Assembly (NCBI GenBank): GCA_003427395.1
Contig: BFEA01000223.1
Coordinates: forward strand, 998,178-1,026,080
DNA length: 27,903 nucleotides
Reading direction: 5' to 3'
Source: Chara braunii
Lineage: Eukaryota > Streptophyta > Charophyceae > Charales > Characeae
Shown: positions 19,063 to 27,340 of the stretch, one piece after another
Numbering within the stretch: position 1 is the stretch's first letter
How the letters are laid out: every line of letters starts with the position of its first letter
Position numbers and translations under genes: made by a program
The notes under the pieces: generated by a model
Seen by the model: the letters and a program-made list of their open reading frames with translations, nothing else
Databases searched by the model: none
Told to the model about the DNA's origin: nothing

Positions 19063-19121
<59 letters not shown>
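19063..19121. repeat. (GA)n microsatellite
   Basis: About 29 uninterrupted GA units. A second, shorter GA run is at 19411-19431. Long frames across it are repeat translations. Confidence 0.95.
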
Positions 19122-19127
<6 letters not shown>

Positions 19128-19170
19128 GAGATAAACAATGAGATGATACAAGAATAAGCAAAACAACAAA

Positions 19171-19275
19171 AATGACGGTGTATCTTTCTGTGTTTTGCCG
19201 ACATATTCAGTATCCTCCACTGCATGTAAAATGAGAATGAATCCTTCGCTACAACGTAGAAAGATACACCGCAGT
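19171..19275. repeat. Foldback unit 1 with GGTGTATCTT ends
   Basis: GGTGTATCTTTCT near 19178 is exactly inverted by AGAAAGATACACC at 19258-19270. Pairing continues inward with mismatches (GTT, CG, ATTCA blocks), giving a hairpin stem of roughly 35 bp. Confidence 0.7.
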
Positions 19276-19301
19276 TTTTTTCGGTTTTTCCAATTAATAA
19301 A

Positions 19302-19350
19302 TATGGTGGTGTATCTTCCCATGTTGTAGCGGCAAATTCGTTCTCTGAGT
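19302..19350 (+). repeat. Single arm related to the foldback units
   Basis: GGTGTATCTTCCCATGTTGTAGCG, written here as GGTGTATCTTCCCA plus GTTGTAGCG, matches the inverted right arm of unit 1 in order and spacing. Its own opposite arm is not recognisable. Confidence 0.55.
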
Positions 19351-19471
19351 AGAGGTGGATGAAACAGAAGGATGTATGATCGTGGATAGAAAAAAAAAAG
19401 GGGGGGGGAGGAGAGAGAGAGAGAGAGAGAAAGAGAGCAATGGGATGGTACATGACTACACAAGACAATAA

Positions 19472-19556
19472 AAATGGCGGTGTATCTTCCCAAGTTTACT
19501 GACAGATTTATTCTCAAGCACATCACGCAGGATGGAAGATGGGAAGATACACCCCC
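19472..19556. repeat. Foldback unit 2 with GGTGTATCTTCCCA ends
   Basis: GGTGTATCTTCCCA near 19477 is inverted by TGGGAAGATACACC ending near 19553. Both foldback units and the single arm are preceded by AATAAAAATGG- or AAATGAC-like sequence, suggesting one small family. Confidence 0.7.
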
Positions 19557-19842
19557 ATCTCTCTCACTCTCTTTGTCACGCACCCATCCACAAACATATG
19601 CATGCACACATAACACAAAGAGGGAGGAGACTTTAGAGGAAGGGGGAGGGCGGAGGAGGGAGGAGATGGAGGAGATGGAGGAACTTACCAGGAAGGAGAC
19701 GAACCCAGTGTGAGGCAGCCAACGGCCAGCTACCATTTCGAATGTTTGAATTTAGAGTCCCAAATTGCGGCGTGTAGGGCCTGGGTATTGTGCAAAGTTA
19801 TCCCGGGGTAGGGAGGGCAGATTGGGTAAGAGAGGGTGCAGG

Positions 19843-19913
19843 CCCGGTCCCCAACGTAGAGGTGCAGATTGCGAACTCGTCCCCAGGCCAGACGGGCATA
19901 TCAAAAATAATTC
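19843..19913 (+). repeat. Dispersed ~70-bp repeat, copy 2
   Basis: Same module as 17464-17533. It lies just inside the right terminal inverted repeat of the 18820-19990 element. Confidence 0.85.
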
Positions 19914-19994
19914 AGACAAAAGGGCATTCCGCTCCACCCACATCTTTTAGGGGTATTTGGCATTTATCTCAACTTTGAGGGGTATAACGAAATC

Positions 19995-20870
19995 GTTCTG
20001 AAAGAAATCCGATGAAGTTTCCTAGGCCTGCGATCGAAACGGGAGCAATGGCTCTATCAACGGTCGCACACTGCGGAGTGTCCCACTCGCGCCGGGTACT
20101 TGGCCAAGTACTCCTGCAAGCGGGACACGGTCCCCGGGGCAAGGTCCCGGTTGCGCAAATTAGGAGATTGCGGCCGTTGATCCTTGCTATCTACGGTCAG
20201 TATCTCTTAATTCGTGCAAGTGGGACCTAGCCCCCGGTAGCTCCGATCAGGAAAGGGTTGGGGGGGCGCGCTCCTCGGAAACGCTCCCCATTGAAAAGAG
20301 GCGGGAGAGTTCCACTGGGGGGCTTCCAGGAACTTCAGTAGCAGCGGGTGTCCACATTCCGTGGTGAATGTACTCCTCTTCCGCTGATCGAGTCCACGTA
20401 CATTGCGACATCATCGCCGCCTGAAAGTCTAAAACGAGACGAGCGGCGCCCAATCTCGTCACTTCGACACTAGTGTCGGAATCGGGAATCGGAAATCGGA
20501 AATCGGATTCCTTCACCAAAAAAGCGCGCGGCCGTGCGGCTGGCTCGTCAATCCTACCAGTTTCCATCTGCGGCGGGTCGCGCATCTCGCCGAAGGACAT
20601 CACCAAGGACATCACCAAACCCCAGGTTGCTGCGTGTGCGTACACTGCGTAGTTTTCCCAGCCCGGCCTACCATCGCCGACGTTGGACGTTGGACGTTGT
20701 CACCCCTCGGGGCTTTCGGTCGTCTTCTTCCCCTCGGGTCGCTTTCGGTCGCCATAGCCCAGCAGTGGTTGTCCACCATTATCGACTGCAAGGTATGTCG
20801 GCCCACCCCTTAAACATTTCTCTGCTCCATTTTTTTCGTAGGGGTCGGGGTCGTCTCTCCTCCTCCCTCA
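19995..20870. other. No confirmed gene
   Basis: A 132-codon minus-strand frame (20645-20247) and a long Arg/Ser/Pro-rich plus frame (from 20534) overlap. Neither has a motif I recognise. A donor-like AG|GTATGT is at 20793 on the plus strand. A short direct repeat of TCGGAAATCGG lies at about 20478-20505. An undetected exon cannot be excluded. Confidence 0.35.
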
Positions 20871-20879
20871 GCCTTCTTT

Positions 20880-20926
20880 CCCCCTCCTCCCTCCTCCCTC
20901 CTCCCTCCTCCCTCCTCCCTCCTCCG
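20880..20926. repeat. (CCTCCCT)n tract, G-quadruplex-capable on the minus strand
   Basis: Six or more head-to-tail CCTCCCT-like 7-mers. The minus strand has regularly spaced GGG runs, the pattern associated with G-quadruplexes. Confidence 0.85.
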
Positions 20927-20929
20927 AGT

Positions 20930-21885
20930 TTGCTCTGCCCTGCTGGCGTGACGTCGCGGCGTTTTTTCTTACCTCGTTTCTTATTTTTGCGCTTTCCCTC
21001 CTTTTGTGCTTCGCCCGCTTCTTTTCGCGCTTGTCCTCCTCTTTTGGCGGCAGGGCCTGTTGGCCGAGAGAGGAAGGAGAGGGGGAAAATCAGAACGAAG
21101 CGGCAAATGGGAAGGGAAAGGTGGAAAAGGGGTGTAAATGCTCGAGAAGGAAGGCCTCGGAGACGAACGGCTTGAAGACGGAGATGGCGCGAAAGCGAAG
21201 CATGGGAGTGTTATGGGAACTGTTTAGGGTGGTTGGAAGGCGGGAGGGAGGGAGGGAGGGAGTGAGGGGAAGTGAGGATAGCGATTGATGAGGAGAATCA
21301 GTAAGGAAAAGCAATAAAATAGGAGCGAAAAGTGAAGAAACTGAGGCATACTCACACCAGGACTTTTTCCACTAAGCTCTCGTCCAGGTCCCGCCCGTCA
21401 TTGTGGTCAGATACATGCATTTACAGTAAGTGCCAGTGTGAATATTATGCCGCTGCGTGCGAAGCACTCCTTCAGAGGAGAGCGTGCGAAGGTTTCTGTC
21501 AGATGTACAACGTGTCTGTGTGTGTTCAGTAGTGGGAGAGGGAGGTGGAGGTTATACTCACACTGGCAGGGATTCGTGAAGTGGGAGGAGGTCGAAGGGA
21601 TTTAAGAGTGGAAGTAGGAATTATGGAAGTGGAGGGAACGTACGGCAGGGAAGGAGGGCAGGTGGAAAGGTGAATTCAGATTCAGGGCCCACTTACCGAA
21701 GGAGTTTTTCGATCGGAATCTGGGCAGAACTGCGGTCAGATACGTATAGGAAAGTCTTGGTGTGAAAACACCTTTCCTCCATTCTAAACGGATAGTCTGC
21801 GGTAAGCAGTGCGAAAGGAGCGGGGTGGGGTACAATATAGTTTTATAAGGAAAAGGGAGGGAGGGGGGAGGAGGGGGGGGGGGGA
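20930..21885. other. No gene seen; weak foldback sequences
   Basis: The words GGCATACTCACACCAGG (21341) and, inverted, CCAGTGTGAATATTATGCC (about 21433-21451) suggest a decayed foldback. TATACTCACACTGGCAGG recurs at 21553. The region ends in a G-rich tract (21855-21885). Confidence 0.35.
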
Positions 21886-22092
21886 CCTAACACCAGCAGG
21901 GGCGAGGATGAGGGAAGAGCAAACGACAGGCAGAGGAGAGGCAGAAGCCTGAATTACGAGCGACTGGAGTACAATATAGTGTTATATATGAACTTATATT
22001 GTGACGATATATATTATTACGTATATCAGAGAATATCCATGCGTACCCATGGATGCAGTATGAACTGATAATTTGTGATAGTACTCCTTTGG

Positions 22093-22239
22093 GCATTTAA
22101 CTTTGACGTTGGTGGCCGCAGTTTCGCCGCGATTTTCTGAAGCGAAATCGTCAGGTCCTGCTGGTGGGAGCCCGATAAGCCCTGGCGATTCGGTTAGCAA
22201 ACCGACGTAATTGCGGCCAGAAACGTCAAAGTTAAATGC
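22093..22239. mobile_element. 147-bp MITE-like foldback element
   Basis: GCATTTAACTTTGACGTT at the left is exactly inverted at the right end. The match continues after two mismatched bases with TGGCCGCA, giving ~30-bp terminal inverted repeats. The interior has another small stem (GATTT/AAATC near 22130). There is no coding capacity. Flanks are AT-rich; a target duplication is not obvious. Confidence 0.75.
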
Positions 22240-22346
22240 GCAAAGCAGTATATAGAATGTCGTGGATATGTATGTATATCTATACATACAGATGTATATA
22301 TGTGTTATCTATTTATTTTGTGTGACGATATGTATATATCTATATG

Positions 22347-22462
22347 GTCAAACAGAACTGCTCCGGTAAACCGGAGGCAGAGATGGAGAAGAGGACAATA
22401 AACAAGGGGCTGTGACAAACTGTTTCGTCGGAGTATCACGGACTCATCAGGAGGCTGAACCC
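22347..22462. repeat. Repeat module X, copy 1, with hammerhead-like core (minus strand)
   Basis: Order on the plus strand: GTCAAACAGAACTGC, CCGGTAAACCGGAGGCAG, GAGAAGAGGACAA, GGGGCTGTGACAA, CTGTTTCGTCGGAG and CTCATCAGGAGGCTGAACCC. Read on the minus strand, it carries CTGATGA (from 22450), a 17-base insert starting G and ending C, GAAAC (22426-22422) and TGTC (GTC at 22416-22414). These are the conserved words of a hammerhead ribozyme in correct order. A 3-bp stem III (ACA/TGT) can form, but I cannot find a convincing stem I next to the cleavage site. Confidence 0.7.
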
Positions 22463-22649
22463 ATATATTTGTGACAATATTGTAAGGAAGAAGATATAAA
22501 AAACGAATTCATTCTTTTTTCTTTTTTTTCGCTTTTGCGCTCTCATATTCATGTGATGATATATATGCATGTGGGACTTGTCATCTAGGATTTGTTTTCC
22601 CCCTGTTTTGTTGTGTTTGGCTGTTCCCTTCGTCTTTTCTTTGCCTCTT

Positions 22650-22770
22650 TGCCCTTTGGCTGTGTGCAAGTGGGTCGATATGACACACGAGGGTAGGGGC
22701 AGCCGCCGCTCAACCTACATCCACGTGGGCGGCCTTGTAAGCAAAAGGTTCTGAACAGGGGGAGCTGTAA
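22650..22770 (+). repeat. Repeat module Y, copy 1
   Basis: Pattern TTTGGCTGTGTGCAAGTGGGT, written here as TTTGGCTG plus GCAAGTGGGT, then GACACACG, GGGCAGCC, GCTCAACCT, CATCCACGTGG, GGCCTTGTA and CTGAACAGG. The most diverged of the four main copies. Confidence 0.8.
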
Positions 22771-22867
22771 GGAAGAAGATAAAAAAGCGATTTTTTTTTC
22801 TTCTTGTTTTCTGTTTTTTTTTTCTTTTTCCGCATTGCGCTCTGATAACTTTGTGACGATATATATC

Positions 22868-22937
22868 GTCGAACAGAAATGCCCGGTAAACCGTAGGCAG
22901 AGAGGGAGAAGAGGACAACAAATGAGGGGCTGTGACG
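22868..22937. repeat. Repeat module X, copy 2 (truncated)
   Basis: Has the left part of X (GGTAAACCG, GGCAGAGAGGGAGAAGAGG, GGGGCTGTGAC) and stops exactly at the GTGAC word, lacking the CTGATGA/GAAAC half seen in copies 1 and 3. Confidence 0.75.
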
Positions 22938-23055
22938 TATATATGTGTCATTTGCTTTGTTCGACTGATAGGCCTTCCTCTTCCCTTGTCCTTTCTTTGA
23001 TTGGATCCTTTTCTCTTTCTCTTGCCTCTGTGAGGTCTGGTTTCCTCCTCCTTTT

Positions 23056-23176
23056 TGCCTTTTGGCTGAGTCCAAGTGGGTCCTTGTGACACACGGGGAT
23101 GGGGACAGCCAGCGCTCAACCTGTCATCCACGTGGCTTGCCTTGTACGTAACAGGTGATGAACAGGCGGAGCTTTC
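23056..23176 (+). repeat. Repeat module Y, copy 2
   Basis: Contains AAGTGGGTCCTTGTGACACA, CAGCCAGCGCTCAACCTGTC and CATCCACGTGGCT, nearly identical to copies 3 and 4. Confidence 0.85.
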
Positions 23177-23261
23177 CTTCCTTACATCTTTCCTTTTGTT
23201 GTTTTGTTTTTTTCCGCCTTTGCGCTCCGATTCACAGTGTGACAATATATTATGATATATA

Positions 23262-23372
23262 GCAAGTGGGTCCTTGTGACACACGGGGATGGGGGCAGCC
23301 AGCGCTCAACCTGTCATCCACGTGGCTGGCCTTGTACGTAAGACGTTATGAACAGGTGGAGCTTTCCTTACC
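23262..23372 (+). repeat. Repeat module Y, copy 3
   Basis: Nearly identical to copy 4 through the CTTGTACGTAAGA word. It follows directly on a GTGACAATATAT spacer. Confidence 0.85.
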
Positions 23373-23699
23373 TCCTCCCCCTCCCCTTTTTTCCTTTTCC
23401 TTTTTTCTTTTCCCTTATTTGCGCTCTGATTCACAATCTGACAATATATAGCTCTCCTTGGGCATCCTTGTGAACATCCACATCATCCTCACCGTAGCTG
23501 TCCTATCTGCCGAGGTGGGGACAGGTAAAAAAAAAAAAAGAAAAGAAAAAGAGAAAAAGAAAAAAAGAAAAAAGATACGTTGATCTGTGGGATGTGTTAT
23601 TTGCTTTGTGATAATTGGATTATCTTTCTTTCCCTATCTTTCTTTCCCTATCTTTCTTTCCCTGTCAGGTTTGGTTTCCTCCTCCTTTTCTTTACCTCT

Positions 23700-23822
23700 T
23701 TGCCTTTTGGCTGCGTGCAAGTGGGTCCTTGTGACACACGGGGATGGGGGCAGCCAGCGCTCAACCTGTCATCCACGTGGCTGGCCTTGTACGTAAGAGG
23801 TTNTGAACAGGTGGAGCTTTCC
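23700..23822 (+). repeat. Repeat module Y, copy 4
   Basis: As copy 3, with one ambiguous base at 23803. A CT-rich tract and the word GCGCTCTGATTC follow, as after copies 2 and 3. A short Y end also recurs at about 24078-24110. Confidence 0.85.
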
Positions 23823-23934
23823 TTACCTCTTCCCCTTCCCCTTTTTTCCTTTTCCTTTTTTCTTTCCCCCTTTTTTTTTCGCTTCTGCGCTCTGATTCAA
23901 AATGTGACAATATATATATTTGATGCTATATATC

Positions 23935-24053
23935 GTCAAACAGAGCTGCCCGGTAAACCGTAGGCAGCAGAGAGGGAGAAGAGGACAACAAACTAGGGGC
24001 TGTGACAAGCTGTTTCGTCGGAGTTTCACCGGCTCATCAGGATGCTGAACCCT
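23935..24053. repeat. Repeat module X, copy 3, with hammerhead-like core (minus strand)
   Basis: Full-length X. On the minus strand CTGATGAG (24040-24033), then a segment with a CGG/CCG stem, GAAAC (24016-24012) and TTGTC (GTC at 24006-24004). The catalytic words are unchanged relative to copy 1 while the insert differs, partly in a paired way. Confidence 0.7.
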
Positions 24054-24222
24054 ATATAATATATACATATTTGACGATGTACGCAAGAGGTTCTGAACAG
24101 GGGGAGTTGTAAGAAAGAAGATAAAAAAACGAATTATTTTTTTCTTGTTTTCTTCTGTTTTTTTTAGCCTTTGCGCTCTGATATTCATTTGACGATATAT
24201 ACGTATTTGACAATATATATAT

Positions 24223-24334
24223 TTCAGCCTCCTGATCAGTCGGTGAAAACTCCGGAAGCAGATTGTCACAACCCCTCGTTTGTTGTCCTCTTTACCCTCT
24301 CTGCCTCCGGTTTACAGGGCAGTTCTGTCTGACC
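24223..24334. repeat. Repeat module X, copy 4, inverted and mutated
   Basis: X in the opposite orientation, facing copy 3 across ~170 bp to make a large foldback. The hammerhead-like words are damaged (CTGATCAG in place of CTGATGAG, and GAAGC in place of GAAAC). Confidence 0.75.
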
Positions 24335-24355
24335 ATATATATGAATGAGTTTATA

Positions 24356-24450
24356 TATCGCGAAAGAGAACTGCTCGGTAATCCGTAGGCAGAGAGGGGG
24401 AATGTGACAAACTGTTTTGTCGGGGTTTCGCCCACACATATATGGCTGAG
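24356..24450. repeat. Repeat module X, copy 5, partial
   Basis: Left part of X and the GTGACAAACTGTTTTGTCGGG segment in two pieces (GTGACAAACTG and TTTTGTCGGG). The CTGATGA word is not recognisable. Confidence 0.6.
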
Positions 24451-24451
24451 G

Positions 24452-24560
24452 TGGCGGAGAGAGGACGAGGAGGGTGGAGGAGGAGGAGGGTGGAGGAGGA
24501 GGACGCAGGTGGGTGGAGATTCACCGGATGGTGGGGGCGGAGGACGAGGAGGAGGGCTAG
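24452..24560 (+). repeat. GGA/GGT-rich minisatellite
   Basis: Imperfect GAGGAGGGTGGAGGA units. Long frames on both strands across 24290-25060 are low-complexity translations, not genes. Confidence 0.7.
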
Positions 24561-24662
24561 AGGGCAGTCGAGTAGAGAAAGTGTCACCAATGCTAAAGAA
24601 AAAAAGGAATAAAAAAAAAAAAAGTGGCAGTGGATATGCGTCTAGGCAGGAAAGGATAAAAA

Positions 24663-24865
24663 GCAGAGGAAAAAAAAAGCAGAGGAAAAAAAAAGCAGAG
24701 GAAAAAAAAAGCAGAGGGAAAAGAAAGCAGAGGGAAAAAAAAGCAGAGGAAAAAAAAAGCAGAGGAAAAAAAAAGCAGAGGGAAAAAATGGCAGAGGGAA
24801 AAAAAAGCAGAGGGAAAAAAAAGCAGAGGGAAAGAAAAGTCGGCGGAGAAAAAACAAGCAGAGGA
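24663..24865 (+). repeat. 16-bp minisatellite GCAGAGG(A/G)nA
   Basis: Units GCAGAGG plus nine mostly-A bases start exactly every 16 bp from 24663 to 24823 (eleven copies), followed by two out-of-phase relatives. The plus-strand frame gives Lys/Arg/Glu repeats only. Confidence 0.95.
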
Positions 24866-24869
24866 AGTG

Positions 24870-25165
24870 AGGAGTGGTGCAGTAGGACACCCGTCTTTTT
24901 TTGGGTATTTTTTACCTTTTTTGACCTTTTTTTACCTTGTTTTCCCTTTGTCGTTGTGGTATTGCCGCTCTTTTTCTTTGTTTTTTTGGTCGAGTGGGCG
25001 CTGTCGAGGGGCCGAACGACAAATTTACCCAAGATGTTTGTTATGCTAGTTCTACAGAAGAAATAAAATAATGAAAATTTTTATGGTGTAGGAGTTCCTC
25101 AAAAGTTCACTGGAGATTTGTCTTCCCCCTCCAACGTCCTTTCCTATTTAGTCTTCGAATGGTAA
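24870..25165. other. No gene seen
   Basis: T-rich then mixed sequence between two minisatellites, with no motif-bearing frame. Confidence 0.45.
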
Positions 25166-25169
25166 GACA

Positions 25170-25327
25170 AATGGGACTGGGAATTTTTGAGGAAGGGACC
25201 GGGATTTTTTGAGGAAGGGACCGGGAACTTTTGAGGAACTCACGGGACACGGAATTTTTGAGGAACTCGTGGGACTGGGATTTTTTGAGGAATTCATGGG
25301 ACTGGGAATTTTTGAGGAACTCAGGAG
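25170..25327 (+). repeat. 24-27-bp tandem repeat (GGGACTGGGAATTTTTGAGGA-type units)
   Basis: About six units. Four consecutive 27-bp copies give a 9-residue peptide repeat (GIFEELVGL-type) in one frame, but nothing supports translation. Confidence 0.85.
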
Positions 25328-25399
25328 GGAGAAGTCCCGCGCAACCTCGATCGGGACGCTGATCCTTGTCGCGGTCCCGGTCATCGTCATGATCAATTT

Positions 25400-25945
25400 C
25401 ACGCCCTCCCGCCCCTTCTCGTCGTCTTCGTCATCATCGTTATGGGCACCGTTGCCATTATCATCATGACGCTCTCCGCTCCTTATGTCCATCTGCACAA
25501 TCGTCATCGTCGTCATTTTATCATCATCATTATCATCATCGTCGTCATCGTCATCATCATTACAATGACGCTCCCCTGCTTATGTCCGCCTTCACGATCG
25601 TCATCGTCATTTATTATCATTATCATCATCGTGAGGAGCACGATCATCATCATTATCATCATCATCGTCGTCGTTATGATGATCATCATCGTCGTCGTTA
25701 TGATCTTCATCATTATTATCATGACGCTCTCCCCTCATGTCCATCTTCACAATCGTCATTGCCATCATCATCATCATCAGGAGCAGGATCATCATTATCA
25801 TCATCATCGTTGTCGTCATAATCATCATCATGGTCGTGATCATCATCATTGTCGTCGTCGTCATCATCATCGTCTTCAATCATCATCATCATCTTCATCA
25901 TCATCCATCATCATCATCGTCATCATCATCATCATAATCATCATC
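25400..25945 (+). repeat. CAT/CGT triplet region with embedded longer repeat
   Basis: Long TCATCATCGTC-type triplet DNA. A non-triplet segment, ATGACGCTC..CC..TATGTCC..CTTCACAATCGTCAT, recurs three times at about 25466, 25564 and 25721, so the region grew partly by larger duplications. Apparent frames (poly-Ile, His, Ser, Asp, Met) are artefacts. Confidence 0.95.
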
Positions 25946-26187
25946 AGAAGCAGGGTTGTCGCAATCAACGTGATGAGCAGGCGGATTGGGATGGAGATCA
26001 TGATTGGAGTCATAGTCGCCGGCGCCTTTGCTCGAATAGAACGTGGGTGATCCATCGTATGCATCTGGCCTGAAAAATGCACCAAATACGGCTCCTGTGA
26101 TGACCCTATGTTGCGGGCGGGGGAGAGTCCGTCGAACCGCAATCACAGCTCAACCGCAACTTAAAAGTGTAATAATGCCATGCTCCT

Positions 26188-26210
26188 GGTCTGATTCTCG
26201 ACCAGGTTCA
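26188..26210. other. Perfect 7-bp stem-loop
   Basis: CCTGGTC and GACCAGG flank an 8-base loop. It lies 60 bp from a stronger stem-loop. No gene is attached to it. Confidence 0.6.
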
Positions 26211-26270
26211 TCAGTGATTGAGGTCAACAATTTAAACCACCGCTACCCCCGACGTCGTAAAGTAGGGGGG

Positions 26271-26312
26271 ACCGGTAGGCCGATATTAGTATTTCACCTT
26301 CGGCCTACCGGT
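26271..26312. other. Perfect 13-bp stem-loop
   Basis: ACCGGTAGGCCGA is exactly inverted by TCGGCCTACCGGT around a 16-base AT-rich loop. It is GC-rich and strikingly perfect in decayed surroundings. It could be a recent small palindromic insertion or an RNA hairpin. Confidence 0.7.
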
Positions 26313-26904
26313 AGTACAGGGTGGGCCTCACTTCATTCTTGTTTTTTTTTTTTTTAACTCTGCAAAAAAAAAACGAAAACGTAACTGCAGGTGCCCCCCC
26401 ATTTCATGCCTGAATCCACTGCCCCTGACACGCATGGATGATTGCAGTGTACATTTCCGTTTTCTGCTGGAAGGTTCACTGCGTGTTTTTTTTCTGTTTT
26501 TTCCCCCTAAAAGAAAATGAAAAGTCCAGCGCCTGAAATCAAAACCGCGCGCCGAAAAATAAAAATAAAAATTTTTAGGTCGCCGATCCCCCTCCATTTT
26601 CGGCCCTAACTCCCCGGGAAGTCGACTTTCGGCGATGAGGGGGAGTGGTGGTTTAAAACGGAATTCCTTTCGGTTAAAACAAATTCCTTTCGGTTTTGTC
26701 ACCCGAGCGAGCCAGATTTGCATTCTTCTTCGTTCTCTTGTTCAATTTTAAAGAAGAAGAAAAGACGGGCCGACTTGTTCTCATCGTCTATAGGTGATTA
26801 CTCCGACTCTGTTTTTCCTTTTCTCTCTTTTTTTTTCTTTTCTTTTCTTTTTCTTTGTTTTTTGGCTATTGTTGTGTCCTTTGTGTTTATTTTTTAAATG
26901 CGCA
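26313..26904 (+). other. Upstream region of the RRM gene; T-rich tracts, possible intron end
   Basis: No coding frame with motifs. A T-rich stretch (26810-26890) is followed by a good 3' splice site, AAATGCGCAG at 26904. The transcript that ends in the RRM exon may therefore have an upstream noncoding exon. A direct repeat of AATTCCTTTCGGTT lies near 26661 and 26682. Confidence 0.35.
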
Positions 26905-27340
26905 GAATTTAACATGCAGGCTGCTGTGATGACCTCTGGTGATGGGGAATGCAGTTATCCATTGAAGTACGGCATATTGGCGGAGCGGCGGCAAGGAAGG
27001 AGGAGAATGTCTGAGGAGGAGCGAAGGAGGAAAGACATCGTTGGACAGGTGGTAGCGTCCGTGGTCGTATTGGTGGTATAACCTTGGAAATCGTGAGTGG
27101 GAGGAGACGAGGGGAGGTGGTGGTCGTTGTTGAGAAGCATCGTTGGACCATCGGAGGGATAGCGTCGGAGTGAGCGGGAGGAGAGACAAGGAAAGGTGGT
27201 AGTCGGTGCTGAGTAGCTTCGGTGTGTGCAGAGTCGGTGGTAGCATCGGAGGTACAGCGTCGGAAATCGGGAGCGGTAGGAGAGGAGGTGAGGTGTGAGT
27301 GGGAGGAGAGGAGGTGAAGTGGTGGTCGGTGGTGAGAAAG
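26905..27340 (+). other. Probable 5' leader of the RRM gene with repeats and an upstream ORF
   Basis: After the acceptor at 26904 an upstream ATG (26914) opens a ~56-codon frame that ends at 27081, in a different frame from the RRM start. The rest contains about three imperfect copies of a GGAGGAGAGGAGGTG..GGTGGTCGGT-like unit (27090-27340). Opposing long minus-strand frames are shadows of this purine-rich DNA. Confidence 0.4.

Larger units (their letters stand above)
18820..19990. mobile_element. Element with terminal inverted repeats
   Basis: The left end (about 18820-18867, minus reading) and right end (about 19941-19988, plus reading) share ATCTTTTAGGGGTATTT, CATTTAT, AACTTTGAG and GTATAA, giving an inverted repeat of about 45 bp with few mismatches. 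Inside the left end, a degenerate motif of the form TTTTCAAAATACCCCT recurs about seven times between 18845 and 19055 at ~35-40-bp spacing. The interior holds a GA microsatellite, hairpin units and a copy of the 17464 repeat. No transposase is encoded, so it would be non-autonomous. Target duplications are not clear. Confidence 0.6.

Noticed and set aside
19047-19736. 229-codon minus-strand frame
   Set aside because: Starts and ends in GA microsatellites and crosses foldback repeats; no motif.
20534-21175. 213-codon plus-strand frame
   Set aside because: Arg/Ser/Pro-rich, crosses the CCTCCCT array, no domain; an exon cannot be excluded but is not supported.
22530-24180. Repeated GCTCTGATA as part of an initiator-Met primer-binding site
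   Set aside because: Only about nine bases match, the CCA end is missing, and the word occurs at repeat junctions without LTR borders.
24292-25066. Long open frames (over 200 codons) on both strands
   Set aside because: They translate GA-rich and 16-bp minisatellite DNA into Lys/Arg/Glu or Phe/Ser/Leu repeats.
25442-26050. 202-codon plus-strand frame rich in Ile, His and Val
   Set aside because: Pure product of CAT/CGT triplet DNA, with equally long frames on the other strand.
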